Of a stretch of DNA of 64,000 nucleotides, positions 48,206 through 57,116 are shown piece after piece. The DNA is from Alphaproteobacteria bacterium LSUCC0684 (lineage in GTDB: Bacteria > Pseudomonadota > Alphaproteobacteria > Puniceispirillales > UBA1172). The notes under the pieces are model-generated. The model saw only the letters and a list, made by a program, of their open reading frames with translations, did no database searches and was not told the origin of the DNA. Positions within the stretch are counted from its first letter, which is position 1; each line of letters opens with the position of its first letter. Where the stretch lies: contig CP166130.1 in NCBI GenBank assembly GCA_041228335.1, positions 2,132,638 through 2,196,637 of the forward strand, read 5' to 3'. The translations under genes were made by a program, and so were the position numbers.

Positions 48206-49309
48206 TCAGTCCACTATCACATCCGCTGGCCCGAGGAGATCAAGATCAGGCTTCACGCCAAGGCCTGCGCCTTCAGGGGCGGTGATGCGCCCTCCTTTGC
48301 GTGACGGTGCTGCCGGATCCAGTCGCGGCCCCACATAGCCGGAAAGATCACAGACATTAAGCAATCGTCCCGGTTCCGTTGTAATCCCGAGATGCAGGGC
48401 AGCAGCGGTGGTGATATCACTGCCCCAGGTGTCTTCAATACACATTCTGGCCCCGAGATGCAGGCAGAGATCACGCGCCCGCCGCATTGCTGAAATCCCG
48501 CCAAATTTCGATAATTTGAGCGCCACCGCATCCATGATGCCAAGGCGATACCCTTCGAGAAGAGAGGCGGTATCATAGGCGGATTCGTCGAGCTTCATCG
48601 GCAAACCTGTTGCCGCTCGCACCATTGCGCATTCAGCCATCGTCCGGCACGGCTGTTCCAGCATGATATCAAGCCCTGAAACCGCTCGGCCGACCCGGCT
48701 TGCATCAAGCTGGGTTGCGCCGCAGTTCCAGTCCCCATAAACAAGAGGCCCAGCACCGACCGCTTCACGCACCAGGGAAAGACGTGCAGCATCTGCCTCC
48801 CAATTCTGATCTGCGCCAAGCTTCACCTGAAACTGCGTGATGCCCTCTTTCTGGGCATCACGGGCGATGCGTGCCATCTCTTCAGGGGCGATACAGGTGA
48901 TCGAATGATAGAGCGGCATATCCGCCTGCCGCCTGCCGCCAATAAGGGCATGAAGAGGCAGATCTGCCACCTGTGAGGTAAGATCCCAAAGCGCCATATC
49001 CAGCGGTGACTTGACGTAAGGATGACCTTGAAGATGGGCATCGACTTTCCCCATTACCGCTTCCGGGCCTATTGGGTCACTGCCCAGCAAGACCGGGGCA
49101 AGTTCGGCAACGGCCGGAGCAATACCCCGGGCATAGGCAGGCAGATAGTGCGGGATGGGGCAGGCCTCACCCCAGCCGCGTCTGCCGCAGGTCGTCTCAA
49201 TCGAAAGAACAACGGTTTCGACCGTCGCGCAGGTCTTGCCTTCTGCCATGTAATAGGTCTCATGGCTGGTAAGCGGAATATGCCAGATGGAAATGCGCTT
49301 TATTTTCAT
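48206..49309 (-). CDS. Enolase-superfamily enzyme 1 (MR/MLE; hydroxyproline dehydratase or betaine epimerase-like)
   Basis: A 367-residue muconate-lactonising-type enzyme. The first catalytic Lys is in FQVKLG (~165), metal ligands follow in VYGDWNCG, MLEQPC and MKLDES, and the second Lys is in LKLSKFGG (~267). The Lys-Lys pair across the active site allows proton abstraction on either face. Relatives include cis-3-hydroxy-L-proline dehydratase and 4-hydroxyproline-betaine 2-epimerase. It is the third of three tandem paralogues and overlaps enzyme 2 by ATGA. Confidence 0.87.
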   Translation of the reverse strand: MKIKRISIWHIPLTSHETYYMAEGKTCATVETVVLSIETTCGRRGWGEACPIPHYLPAYARGIAPAVAELAPVLLGSDPIGPEAVMGKVDAHLQGHPYVKSPLDMALWDLTSQVADLPLHALIGGRRQADMPLYHSITCIAPEEMARIARDAQKEGITQFQVKLGADQNWEADAARLSLVREAVGAGPLVYGDWNCGATQLDASRVGRAVSGLDIMLEQPCRTMAECAMVRAATGLPMKLDESAYDTASLLEGYRLGIMDAVALKLSKFGGISAMRRARDLCLHLGARMCIEDTWGSDITTAAALHLGITTEPGRLLNVCDLSGYVGPRLDPAAPSRKGGRITAPEGAGLGVKPDLDLLGPADVIVD

Positions 49310-50412
49310 TTGAACACCATTAAAGGATTGCCAAGACTGCCTTCATCAGGATGCACCCCAAGACCCGGAACCTCAGGCAGTTGAAGATGGCCATCCCTGT
49401 TCCGCGGCCCGCGACCACCGGCGATATCCACGGTCAGCATGTCCTGGCACGCCCATACCGCGTGACAGTTCGCATCGGGGATGGTTGCGGCCAGATGCAG
49501 GGCTTCGGTGTCGGCCAAGACAGAACCACCCGTAGCCATGATGAACATGTCTATACCATGGGCAAGAGCGATATCCCGCATGCGGGCAGCCTTGGTCAGC
49601 CCGCCCACCCGATTGAGTTTGATCCCGAATATCTCCGCCAGCCCCTCCCGGGCCACCCGCGCCGCATCCTGCAGGGTGACCAGACACTCATCCACGCTGA
49701 CGGGGGTTGAGTGTTTACCTGAAATGGAGGCGATATCGTCCAGGGTTTCTCCGGGTTGCTCGACCATGATATTCAGGTCTTCAACCGCGCTCAGCACCCG
49801 CAGCGCCTGCTGGCGGGTCCAGCCGCGATTAACGTCATAGAGCACGATCTCGCCTGGCTTGCGGATCTCTTCAACATCACGGATACGGGCAATGTCACGT
49901 TCAACATTGCCGCCGATCTTGACCGAGTGGGCAATGTAGCCTCGCGCCCGATATCGTTCAATTACCTCCCGGGTTTCCTCTACTGTCTTGGCACCTACCG
50001 ATGAAGCGATCGGACGCGGGGTGCGTGATCCGCCACCCATCAGGTCAGCGATCGGCAATCCCGCCGCCTGCCCGGCTATATCCCAGCAAGCCATATCTAT
50101 GGGGGATTTGGCGTAAAGATGGCCAGGAAGTGAAAGGTCCATGGCGCGTTCCACATCAAGATACCGGCGGGGGTCAAGCCCGAGGATGAAAGGTGCCATG
50201 GTCTCAATCCCGGCCCTGATACCCGGTCCGTGGGCGGGGACATAAGTGTGCCCCCAGGGCGTGCCCTCCCCCCAGCCGACGAGACCTTCATCAGTTTCAA
50301 CCTTGACCAGGGTTGCGTCCAGCACTTCAAACTTCAGCCGCCCACCGGAAAGCCAGTAGGGATGCTCAAGCGGCAGATCAACCTGATATACAGTAATTCG
50401 TTTGATCTTCAT
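49306..50412 (-). CDS. Enolase-superfamily enzyme 2 (MR/MLE)
   Basis: 368 residues from ATG 50412 (frame open four codons earlier). Active-site residues: Lys in HSVKIGG, metal ligands in LYDVNRGW, MVEQPG and VSVDEC, Lys in FGIKLNRVGG. The capping-domain loop (LSGGRLKFEVLD, GEGTPWGH) differs from its two neighbours, so a different substrate or reaction is likely. It overlaps both neighbours by ATGA, giving coupled translation. I place it nearest to dehydratase/epimerase members acting on proline-type betaines, with moderate certainty. Confidence 0.87.
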   Translation of the reverse strand: MKIKRITVYQVDLPLEHPYWLSGGRLKFEVLDATLVKVETDEGLVGWGEGTPWGHTYVPAHGPGIRAGIETMAPFILGLDPRRYLDVERAMDLSLPGHLYAKSPIDMACWDIAGQAAGLPIADLMGGGSRTPRPIASSVGAKTVEETREVIERYRARGYIAHSVKIGGNVERDIARIRDVEEIRKPGEIVLYDVNRGWTRQQALRVLSAVEDLNIMVEQPGETLDDIASISGKHSTPVSVDECLVTLQDAARVAREGLAEIFGIKLNRVGGLTKAARMRDIALAHGIDMFIMATGGSVLADTEALHLAATIPDANCHAVWACQDMLTVDIAGGRGPRNRDGHLQLPEVPGLGVHPDEGSLGNPLMVFK

Positions 50413-51521
50413 GGCGCAACCCAATAGGTAGCCACTGGAGCGCCCAGACTTTCAAAGTCCGGCACCACACCAAGCCCGGGGGCATCGCTCGCAAAAAGCT
50501 TTCCATCCAGAACCTCGGGGCCGCCTTTACCTGTGCTGGCTGTGTTGTAATTCATCAGGTCCGTTGAGTTGATCAGAAACTCCTCTGGCGTTGATGCCGC
50601 GAAATGCGCCACCACTGCGGTGGTAATTTCGCCACCCCATGTATCTTCGGCAACAACGGGCATGCGGTTTTCCACCAGATAGTCGCGCACGCGCCGGGCC
50701 TTGCTCAACCCGCCAAGATTGGAAATCTTGAGGCAGCAGATTTCCGCGCCGCGATCATGGACGATCTGTTGCGCCACCTCCATCCCCGTCAGGCATTCGT
50801 CAAGTTTCATCGGTTGCGTTGCCACCCGTCGCACCTGCTGGCATTCCGCGTATGTTTTACAGGGTTGTTCGAGGATATAATCGAGATCCCTGGTGGCCCG
50901 CACAACACGGATGGCGTTGTCCACCCGCCATCCCTGATTAGCATCCGCCATGGCCTTCTCTCCCGGCAATAGAAGCTCCACCCCCGCGCGGATGCGGTGG
51001 ATATCTTCAGCCCAATCCATCCCAACCTTGATCTGGAACTGCCGGTACCCTTGTGAACGATGGGCTGCCATTTCGGCTTTTGTTTCCTCAAGTGGTTTCT
51101 GCGGCGCGACCCGATACATCGGTGCCCCATCGGTCAGTTTTCCACCCATCAGCATCCATAGCGGCTGATCGCTTGCCTGCCCCAGAATATCCCAGCAGGC
51201 GGCATCAAAAGGTGCCTTGGCATAGCCATGTCCCTCTATAAGATGATCCATCAGTCGTTCGATTTTTGTCACCTGACGGGGATCTTCGCCAAGCAATGAT
51301 GGTGCAACAAGCCTTGCCAGCGCCTCAACGCCCTCAGAATGAGCGCGCATGTAATTTTCCCCGCAAGGCGTGAATTCACCGCATCCCTGAAGGCCGGCAT
51401 CGGTATCGATTACCACCACCGATGCTATCGCAATCTTCAACATGTTACCCGCTCCCCAGACATAGGTTCCGCCAACATAAGGAAGAGCTTTCTTGTAGAT
51501 ACGGATGCGCGTGATCTTCAT
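50409..51521 (-). CDS. Enolase-superfamily enzyme 3 (MR/MLE; cis-3-hydroxyproline dehydratase-like)
   Basis: A 370-residue protein with Lys in FQIKVGMDW, metal ligands in MADANQGW, ILEQPC and MKLDEC, and Lys in LKISNLGG. FQIKVG, ANQGW and EDTWGGEITTA fit the cis-3-hydroxy-L-proline dehydratase branch better than its neighbours. That enzyme loses water to give pyrroline-2-carboxylate. First of the three tandem paralogues and coupled to the MDR gene upstream by ATGA. Confidence 0.88.
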   Translation of the reverse strand: MKITRIRIYKKALPYVGGTYVWGAGNMLKIAIASVVVIDTDAGLQGCGEFTPCGENYMRAHSEGVEALARLVAPSLLGEDPRQVTKIERLMDHLIEGHGYAKAPFDAACWDILGQASDQPLWMLMGGKLTDGAPMYRVAPQKPLEETKAEMAAHRSQGYRQFQIKVGMDWAEDIHRIRAGVELLLPGEKAMADANQGWRVDNAIRVVRATRDLDYILEQPCKTYAECQQVRRVATQPMKLDECLTGMEVAQQIVHDRGAEICCLKISNLGGLSKARRVRDYLVENRMPVVAEDTWGGEITTAVVAHFAASTPEEFLINSTDLMNYNTASTGKGGPEVLDGKLFASDAPGLGVVPDFESLGAPVATYWVAP

Positions 51522-52600
51522 GGGCAGACCACAATATTGCCGGTATGTTTTTTCTCGATGAACGCGGCTTGCGCTTCCCGCAACCGATCAAGCGGATAGA
51601 CTGCCGCCAGCACCGGTTTGACCGATCCATCCTCGATATATCGAACCAGCCTGGTCATGACTTCGGGATCTATCACCGTTGATCCGGTAAAGGTCAGGTC
51701 ACGCAAGTAAAAGGTGCGCAGATCAAGCTCGACCATTGGCCCGGCTATCGCACCTGAACAGGTATAGCGTCCGCCGCGCTCAAGGACATCGATCAGTTGT
51801 GGCCATATAGGTCCGCCGACGATATCTGCCACAACGGTGATGGTTTCGCCCTTCAGTTCCGCCTTGAGGTTTGTGGGCGCGCGCGGTAGCACCCTTGCCG
51901 CACCCAGCGCTATTACCTCTGGCTGCTTTGCTTCAGAGGCAAGAGCAATCACGCGGGCACCCCGACGTTTTGCCAGTTGCACAAGCGCGCTGCCGACGCC
52001 TCCGGATGCTCCGGGCACCAGCACCGTATCCTTGCCCGTGACCCCAGCCCTTGTCAGCATCCCTTCTGCCGTTGAATACGAGCAGGAGAAGGTAGCAAGT
52101 TCCGCATCCGAAAGGCTGGAGTTGACCGCAAGAGCGTTTGATGACGGGATCACCGTATATTCGGCAAAACCGCCATCACTTTCCGAGCCAAAATACCCAG
52201 TCTTGTTCTTGTTGTCTGGATCGTTTTCATCACGCAGCCAGTTATCCGTAATCACCCTCTCCCCAATCCGGGATGGATCCACGCCTTCGCCGACATCGAC
52301 AATCTCACCGCAGACATCCGCGCCCTGTATCCGGGGAAAGACAATCGGGGTGCCGCCCCAGGCGGGATCTTCGCTGTTGACTTCAGCAAAGGCGCCACCG
52401 GTGGTCGCTTCGGTCACGGCCTTGGAATACCAGCCCGAACGCGTGTTCACGTCGGTGTTGTTGAGCCCGCAGGCACCAACGCGGATGAGCACTTCCCCCG
52501 GGGCAGGAGCAGGACAAGGCCAGTCTTCATGAAAGACCATCTGGTCCAGGCCGCCATGGCCCATGGTCACCATAGCCCGCATTGTCCGAGGGGTTGTCAT
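51518..52600 (-). CDS. Zinc-free MDR oxidoreductase, quinone reductase-like
   Basis: A 360-residue medium-chain dehydrogenase/reductase. The N-terminal GACGLNNTDVNTRSG lacks the catalytic-zinc Cys, and no four-Cys lobe is seen, so it belongs to the quinone-oxidoreductase (zeta-crystallin-like) side. NADP(H) binding is at VPGASGGVGSALVQLAKRRG. Its place between the oxidase and the dehydratases suggests reduction of an unsaturated ring or enal intermediate; the substrate is unknown. Overlaps both neighbours by four bases. Confidence 0.85.
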   Translation of the reverse strand: MTTPRTMRAMVTMGHGGLDQMVFHEDWPCPAPAPGEVLIRVGACGLNNTDVNTRSGWYSKAVTEATTGGAFAEVNSEDPAWGGTPIVFPRIQGADVCGEIVDVGEGVDPSRIGERVITDNWLRDENDPDNKNKTGYFGSESDGGFAEYTVIPSSNALAVNSSLSDAELATFSCSYSTAEGMLTRAGVTGKDTVLVPGASGGVGSALVQLAKRRGARVIALASEAKQPEVIALGAARVLPRAPTNLKAELKGETITVVADIVGGPIWPQLIDVLERGGRYTCSGAIAGPMVELDLRTFYLRDLTFTGSTVIDPEVMTRLVRYIEDGSVKPVLAAVYPLDRLREAQAAFIEKKHTGNIVVCP

Positions 52601-55056
52601 GCCACCGCCTCCTTTCCTTGATCGGCCCGAGGCAGTAGACTTGCCGGGTCATATACCGGACCTTCCAGCACGATGGCGGAGCGTCTTCTGCCTGCAATAA
52701 CAACCTCAAGCGCTGTGCCCGGCCCGGCGGCATACGGTTTGATATAGGCAAAGGCAAGAATTTTCCCGACCGTATGGCCAAAGACAACCGACGCCGTCGA
52801 GCCTACCACCTGATCATTCATGAGCACCGCTTCCCCGCCATTTCCATCTTCTACGCCATCAGGTTCAATCTCCAGATAGGCGCAGACCCAGGGAAGGTTG
52901 TTCCTATTGGCCAGGGTGGCGTCCTTGCCCAAAAAGTCCTTGTCTTTATGGACAAAGCGCATCACACCTGCTTCGGGCAGGGTGACTTCATTGGTCAGTT
53001 CACTTGCGCCCTTGAAGGCTTTCTCCATTCGCATCACATTCATGGCGAATGATCCATAGTCGGTGATCCCGTATGATTCTCCGGCTCGGGTCAGCGCCTT
53101 GTATACATCAAGGCAGGCGGCGTTTGGCATATGAAGCTCCCAGCCAAGTTCGCCCGCATAGGACATCCTGAGTGCCCAGACCTGATGACCGGCGATCGTT
53201 ATTTCCTGACCCGTGAGCCAGCGGTAATTTGCGTTATCAAGCCGTGCATCAGTGCATTGGGTGAGCACCTCTCGTGTCATCGGGCCGTTGATCGCCAGCG
53301 CCGACCAGTCGCCTGAAAGTGCGTCTATCGTCACCTTCTCATCGCGGCGGTGCTGCTCAAGATGGTCAAGAAGTCGCTGCTCAAAAAACGCCGCACAGAC
53401 GAGATAATAGCAGTCCTCGCTCATTTTCAGGATGGTTGTTTCAACCTCAATCCGTCCACGTCTGTTCAGCATATGAGAAAGGGCAATCCCACCCACCCTT
53501 GACGGCAATTTATTGGCGGTAAGCCGGTCAAGCAGATCATGCGCATCCGGCCCGCTGACAAGAATTTTTGTAAAGGCGGTGATGTCCATAATGCCAACGG
53601 ATTGGCGCACGGCCCTGACTTCATGCGCCACCATGTCATGCACCTCATTCCGCCGGAACGAGTAGTGATCTTTCTGCGTAACACCTCCTCGGGCAAACCA
53701 GCGTGGCCGCTCAAAGCCGTAAACTTCCTCATGCACCGCGCCTTTTGACTTCAACAGCTCATATAGAGGAGAAGTCTTGACCGGCCTTCCTGCCAGCCGA
53801 TTGAAATGAGGAAACGGGATTTCATGGCGCAGGCAGTAATCCTCCTTTGCCTTGATGATCTGCCATTCCTTGGTGGCGTAGCTTCCAAAACGTCGTGGGT
53901 CATACTCCCGCATGGAGATATCGGCGGCGCCATGAACCATCCAGCGTGCCAGTTCACGCGTCAATCCCGGCCCCCAACCGATGCCGATCTGGGTGCCGCA
54001 ACAGCACCAGTAATTCCTAACCCCCGGGGCCGGGCCGATCAACGGGTTGCCATCAGGCGGGTGCGATATTGCCCCATGCACCTCGCGGGTGATCCCCAGA
54101 TTTGCCAGGACAGGCATCCGGTTGAGGCTTTCTTCAAGCCAGGGCATGACGCGTTCGTAATCAGGATCAAAAAGCTCGTTTTCCGCATCCCACGGGCAGT
54201 GATCTTCCCAGACAGTGTTCGGATTTTCCTTCTCATAAATCCCGATCAGCCCCCTCTTCTGTTCCATGCGGATGTAGCCTGAAACCTTGCGGTCGTCTCG
54301 GATTACCGGAAGTTCGCGTTCCAGATCAGCAAATTCAGGCACCGGTTCGGTGACAAAATAATGGTGCGTCATCGACGTCATGGGCAGTTGCAAGCCAGAC
54401 CATTCCCCCATCTGGCGTGCATAGGTTCCGCCGGCATTGACCACATGCTCGCAACGAATTGACCCCTTTTCGCTTTCAACAAGCCACTCACCACAAGCCA
54501 ACTGGGTGATGTTCGTGGCGCGGCACCGCCGGATAATCCGGACACCAAGATTTCGTGCCCCCATGGCCATCGCCATGGTGACATTGGACGGATCGACATG
54601 CCCATCATCAGGCGTGTGAAGTGCGCCAAGCACCCCTTCAAGATTATAGAAAGGATGCAATTCAGCCACCCTGGCCGGGCCAACAAGCTCAATATTGAAA
54701 CCAAGCGCCCGCCCCACGGAAAGCGTATGCCTGAGCCAATCCATCTCATCTTCTGTATAGGCCAGCCGGAAGGACCCGCAGCCATGCCATGTCACCGGCT
54801 GTCCTGTTTCGGCCTCAAGACCACCAGCATAGAGCCCGATGTTGTAATCGACGCATTTGCCAAGACCGAACGAACTGGTTGAATGCGTGATCTGCCCCGC
54901 CGCATGCCAGGTGCTGCCGCTGGTAAGCTCGGCCTTTTCGAGAAGGACAACATCGGTCCAGCCTTCATGCGCTAGGTGATAGGCCAGCCCGCAGCCCATC
55001 ACCCCGCCACCAACAATGACCACTTTTGCCTGCGCCGGAAAATTCTCTTCAGCCAT
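52597..55056 (-). CDS. DMGDH/sarcosine-dehydrogenase-like FAD and GcvT domain oxidase (second copy)
   Basis: 819 residues from ATG 55056 (MAEENFPAQ), chosen because GAGG lies seven bases before it; ATG 55068 is the alternative, and the longer frame to 55365 runs into the divergent regulator. FAD loop GGGVMGCGLAYHLA, covalent-flavin His in STWHAAGQIT, then GcvT-type domains with GELGWELHMPN and a C-terminal VFGHTVGKILAFAYIK. It resembles the 40554 protein in plan but is clearly diverged. First gene of the coupled minus-strand operon, facing the RpiR gene. Confidence 0.9.
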   Translation of the reverse strand: MAEENFPAQAKVVIVGGGVMGCGLAYHLAHEGWTDVVLLEKAELTSGSTWHAAGQITHSTSSFGLGKCVDYNIGLYAGGLEAETGQPVTWHGCGSFRLAYTEDEMDWLRHTLSVGRALGFNIELVGPARVAELHPFYNLEGVLGALHTPDDGHVDPSNVTMAMAMGARNLGVRIIRRCRATNITQLACGEWLVESEKGSIRCEHVVNAGGTYARQMGEWSGLQLPMTSMTHHYFVTEPVPEFADLERELPVIRDDRKVSGYIRMEQKRGLIGIYEKENPNTVWEDHCPWDAENELFDPDYERVMPWLEESLNRMPVLANLGITREVHGAISHPPDGNPLIGPAPGVRNYWCCCGTQIGIGWGPGLTRELARWMVHGAADISMREYDPRRFGSYATKEWQIIKAKEDYCLRHEIPFPHFNRLAGRPVKTSPLYELLKSKGAVHEEVYGFERPRWFARGGVTQKDHYSFRRNEVHDMVAHEVRAVRQSVGIMDITAFTKILVSGPDAHDLLDRLTANKLPSRVGGIALSHMLNRRGRIEVETTILKMSEDCYYLVCAAFFEQRLLDHLEQHRRDEKVTIDALSGDWSALAINGPMTREVLTQCTDARLDNANYRWLTGQEITIAGHQVWALRMSYAGELGWELHMPNAACLDVYKALTRAGESYGITDYGSFAMNVMRMEKAFKGASELTNEVTLPEAGVMRFVHKDKDFLGKDATLANRNNLPWVCAYLEIEPDGVEDGNGGEAVLMNDQVVGSTASVVFGHTVGKILAFAYIKPYAAGPGTALEVVIAGRRRSAIVLEGPVYDPASLLPRADQGKEAVA

Positions 55057-55117
55057 ACCATGCCTCATAGAAATATAGTCTGGACAGCATAATAATACAA
55101 ATATACCATAGTCAATC

Positions 55118-56005
55118 ATGAATGAGACAAATGTATTATTTCCTGTTCTTGAGCGTCTTGCCGGCGAGTTGACCGATCTCACCCCTGAAGTGCGGAAGGC
55201 GGCAACATATGTTCTTGAGAATCCCCAGGATGTCGGGGTGCTGACCGTGCGTGAGATTGCCAGCGCCGCCAAGGTGAATCCGAACACGGTTGTGCGGATG
55301 GCGCGGCAGGCAGGATTCAAGGGATATGATGATTTCCGCGCGCCGTTCCGTGATGCGATCCGCAAGGGGGCAGCGGAATTTCCTGACCGTGCCCGATGGC
55401 TTCAGGATGTTCGGAAAAAGGGAGCTTTGGGCGAAGTCTATGCCGATATGGTCCAGCACGCATTGAGCAATATCGAAGAGACCTTTGCCGGCATTTCCAT
55501 CGAACAGCTGGTAGCGGCGGCAACCGCGATCTGGGAATCGCGCAATGTCTACACACTTGGAGTTGGTGTCAACAATTCCAACGCGCGCAATTTCACTTAT
55601 CTGGCGTCAACGGGCATGGTGCAGTTTCACGCCATCCCCCGCCCGGGATCAACACCGGTGGATGATCTCGCCTGGGCGGATGAGAGGGACGTACTGATTG
55701 CGATCACCTGCAAGCCTTACCGGACTGAAGTGGTCGAGGCGGTGAAAATCGCCGCCGAGCAGGGGATGACCATTATCGGGATTTCCGACAGCCCGGCCAG
55801 CCCGATTATCCGTGGTGCCGATCACGGGTTTAACATTTCGGTTGAGACGCCGCAGTTCTTTCCGTCTTCGGTCAGCATCGTCGCACTTCTGGAAACCCTT
55901 TTATCGATTGTTGTTTCGGTTGCCAGTGAAGAAATTGTTGATCGGGTGGAGAAATTCCATCAACGACGACATCAACTCGGCCTTTATGTTGAGGACAGTC
56001 AATGA
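55118..56005 (+). CDS. RpiR/MurR-family transcriptional regulator
   Basis: A 295-residue protein: N-terminal HTH_6 domain (LTPEVRKAATYVLENPQDVG..., helix-turn-helix near SAAKVNPNTVVRMARQAGF) and a C-terminal SIS sugar-phosphate-type fold (~125-260) with LGVGVNNSNARNF and ITCKPYRTEVVE. It starts 61 bases from the divergent oxidase gene, in an AT-rich gap that must hold both promoters, so it very likely controls both arms. The SIS ligand would be a cluster intermediate; this is inference. Confidence 0.92.
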   Translation: MNETNVLFPVLERLAGELTDLTPEVRKAATYVLENPQDVGVLTVREIASAAKVNPNTVVRMARQAGFKGYDDFRAPFRDAIRKGAAEFPDRARWLQDVRKKGALGEVYADMVQHALSNIEETFAGISIEQLVAAATAIWESRNVYTLGVGVNNSNARNFTYLASTGMVQFHAIPRPGSTPVDDLAWADERDVLIAITCKPYRTEVVEAVKIAAEQGMTIIGISDSPASPIIRGADHGFNISVETPQFFPSSVSIVALLETLLSIVVSVASEEIVDRVEKFHQRRHQLGLYVEDSQ

Positions 56006-57099
56006 GCCAGCCAATCCTGTCGCTTGAAGCGCAGTTTTACACCGACCCGCAGATTTTCGAAATCGAGCAGCGAGGGCTGCTTTCCGAGACCTGGCAGTTT
56101 GGCTGCCATGCATCGGACATCCCGTCTCCGGGCAGTTATATATGTTTTGAGATTGCCGGTGAGAGTCTCTTTGCCATGCGCGGCCGTGATGATGAAATCC
56201 GGGTCTTCTACAATGTCTGCCAGCATCGCGCGCACCAACTGATCAAGGGCCGTGGCCGCGCCCCTTCTATTGTCTGCCCATATCATGCGTGGAGCTATAA
56301 TTTTGATGGTAGCTTGCGTACAGCTCCAAATATCGATGTCGTCGACGGCGTGGACACGTCACGCATCTGCCTTACCGAAGTGCGGGCTGAAGAATTCCTC
56401 GGCTTCGTTTTCATCAATCTCGACCCGGATGCCGCCCCGATGGACGAATGGTTTCCGAATGCACGGGCTGAGCTCATGGAATGGGTGCCGAACTGGGCTG
56501 AACTCAGGCCCCTTGAATGGGTGGAAGTGGAAGAGAGATGCAACTGGAAGGTTTCGGTTGAGAATTATTCGGAATGCTACCATTGCTCGCTTAACCATCC
56601 GACCTTTTCAAATGGTGTTGTCAAGCCCGAAACCTATGATATCCAGCCGCAAGGGAAATGCCTGAGGCATACGACGGAATGCCAGAACCTTGCCGACATG
56701 ACTTATGATATCCAGTCCGGTTTTGCCCACCATGACCAGTATTCGAGCTGGTTTCTGTGGCCGATGTTCAGTTTTCAGGTCTATCCGGGCAACGTGCTCA
56801 ACACCTATCACTGGCGCTCCATTGGTGTCGACCGCGTCATTGTCTGGCGCGGCTGGTATTCTGCCGGAGGCGCCGAAAACGCGACGGTGCGCAAACTTGC
56901 CATTCAGGACCGGCAGACCACGGTTGAGGAAGATATCCATCTCGTCGAGTCCGTCCAGCGCGGGCTTAAATCTCGTGGATATCGCCCGGGCCCGCTCGTG
57001 ATTGATCCCGAATGCGGCGTCAATTCAGAGCACCCGATCATGCATCTGCAACGCTGGATACGGGAGGCGGTTGAGCCTGCCAAAGACCCCGGGGCATGA
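56002..57099 (+). CDS. Rieske-type oxygenase alpha subunit (second, demethylase-like)
   Basis: A 365-residue protein with Rieske ligands in CQHRAHQLIKGRGRAPSIVC-PYH (C-x-H-x17-C-x2-H) and the iron site in SECYHCSLNH. Its start overlaps the regulator stop by ATGA. It is about equal in length to the 45670 protein but differs in sequence. GbcA-like N-demethylation is the best guess from context. A dedicated reductase component is absent, so an electron donor must come from elsewhere. Confidence 0.88.
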   Translation: MSQPILSLEAQFYTDPQIFEIEQRGLLSETWQFGCHASDIPSPGSYICFEIAGESLFAMRGRDDEIRVFYNVCQHRAHQLIKGRGRAPSIVCPYHAWSYNFDGSLRTAPNIDVVDGVDTSRICLTEVRAEEFLGFVFINLDPDAAPMDEWFPNARAELMEWVPNWAELRPLEWVEVEERCNWKVSVENYSECYHCSLNHPTFSNGVVKPETYDIQPQGKCLRHTTECQNLADMTYDIQSGFAHHDQYSSWFLWPMFSFQVYPGNVLNTYHWRSIGVDRVIVWRGWYSAGGAENATVRKLAIQDRQTTVEEDIHLVESVQRGLKSRGYRPGPLVIDPECGVNSEHPIMHLQRWIREAVEPAKDPGA

Positions 57100-57116
57100 T
57101 CTGCGGAGGTAATGAG

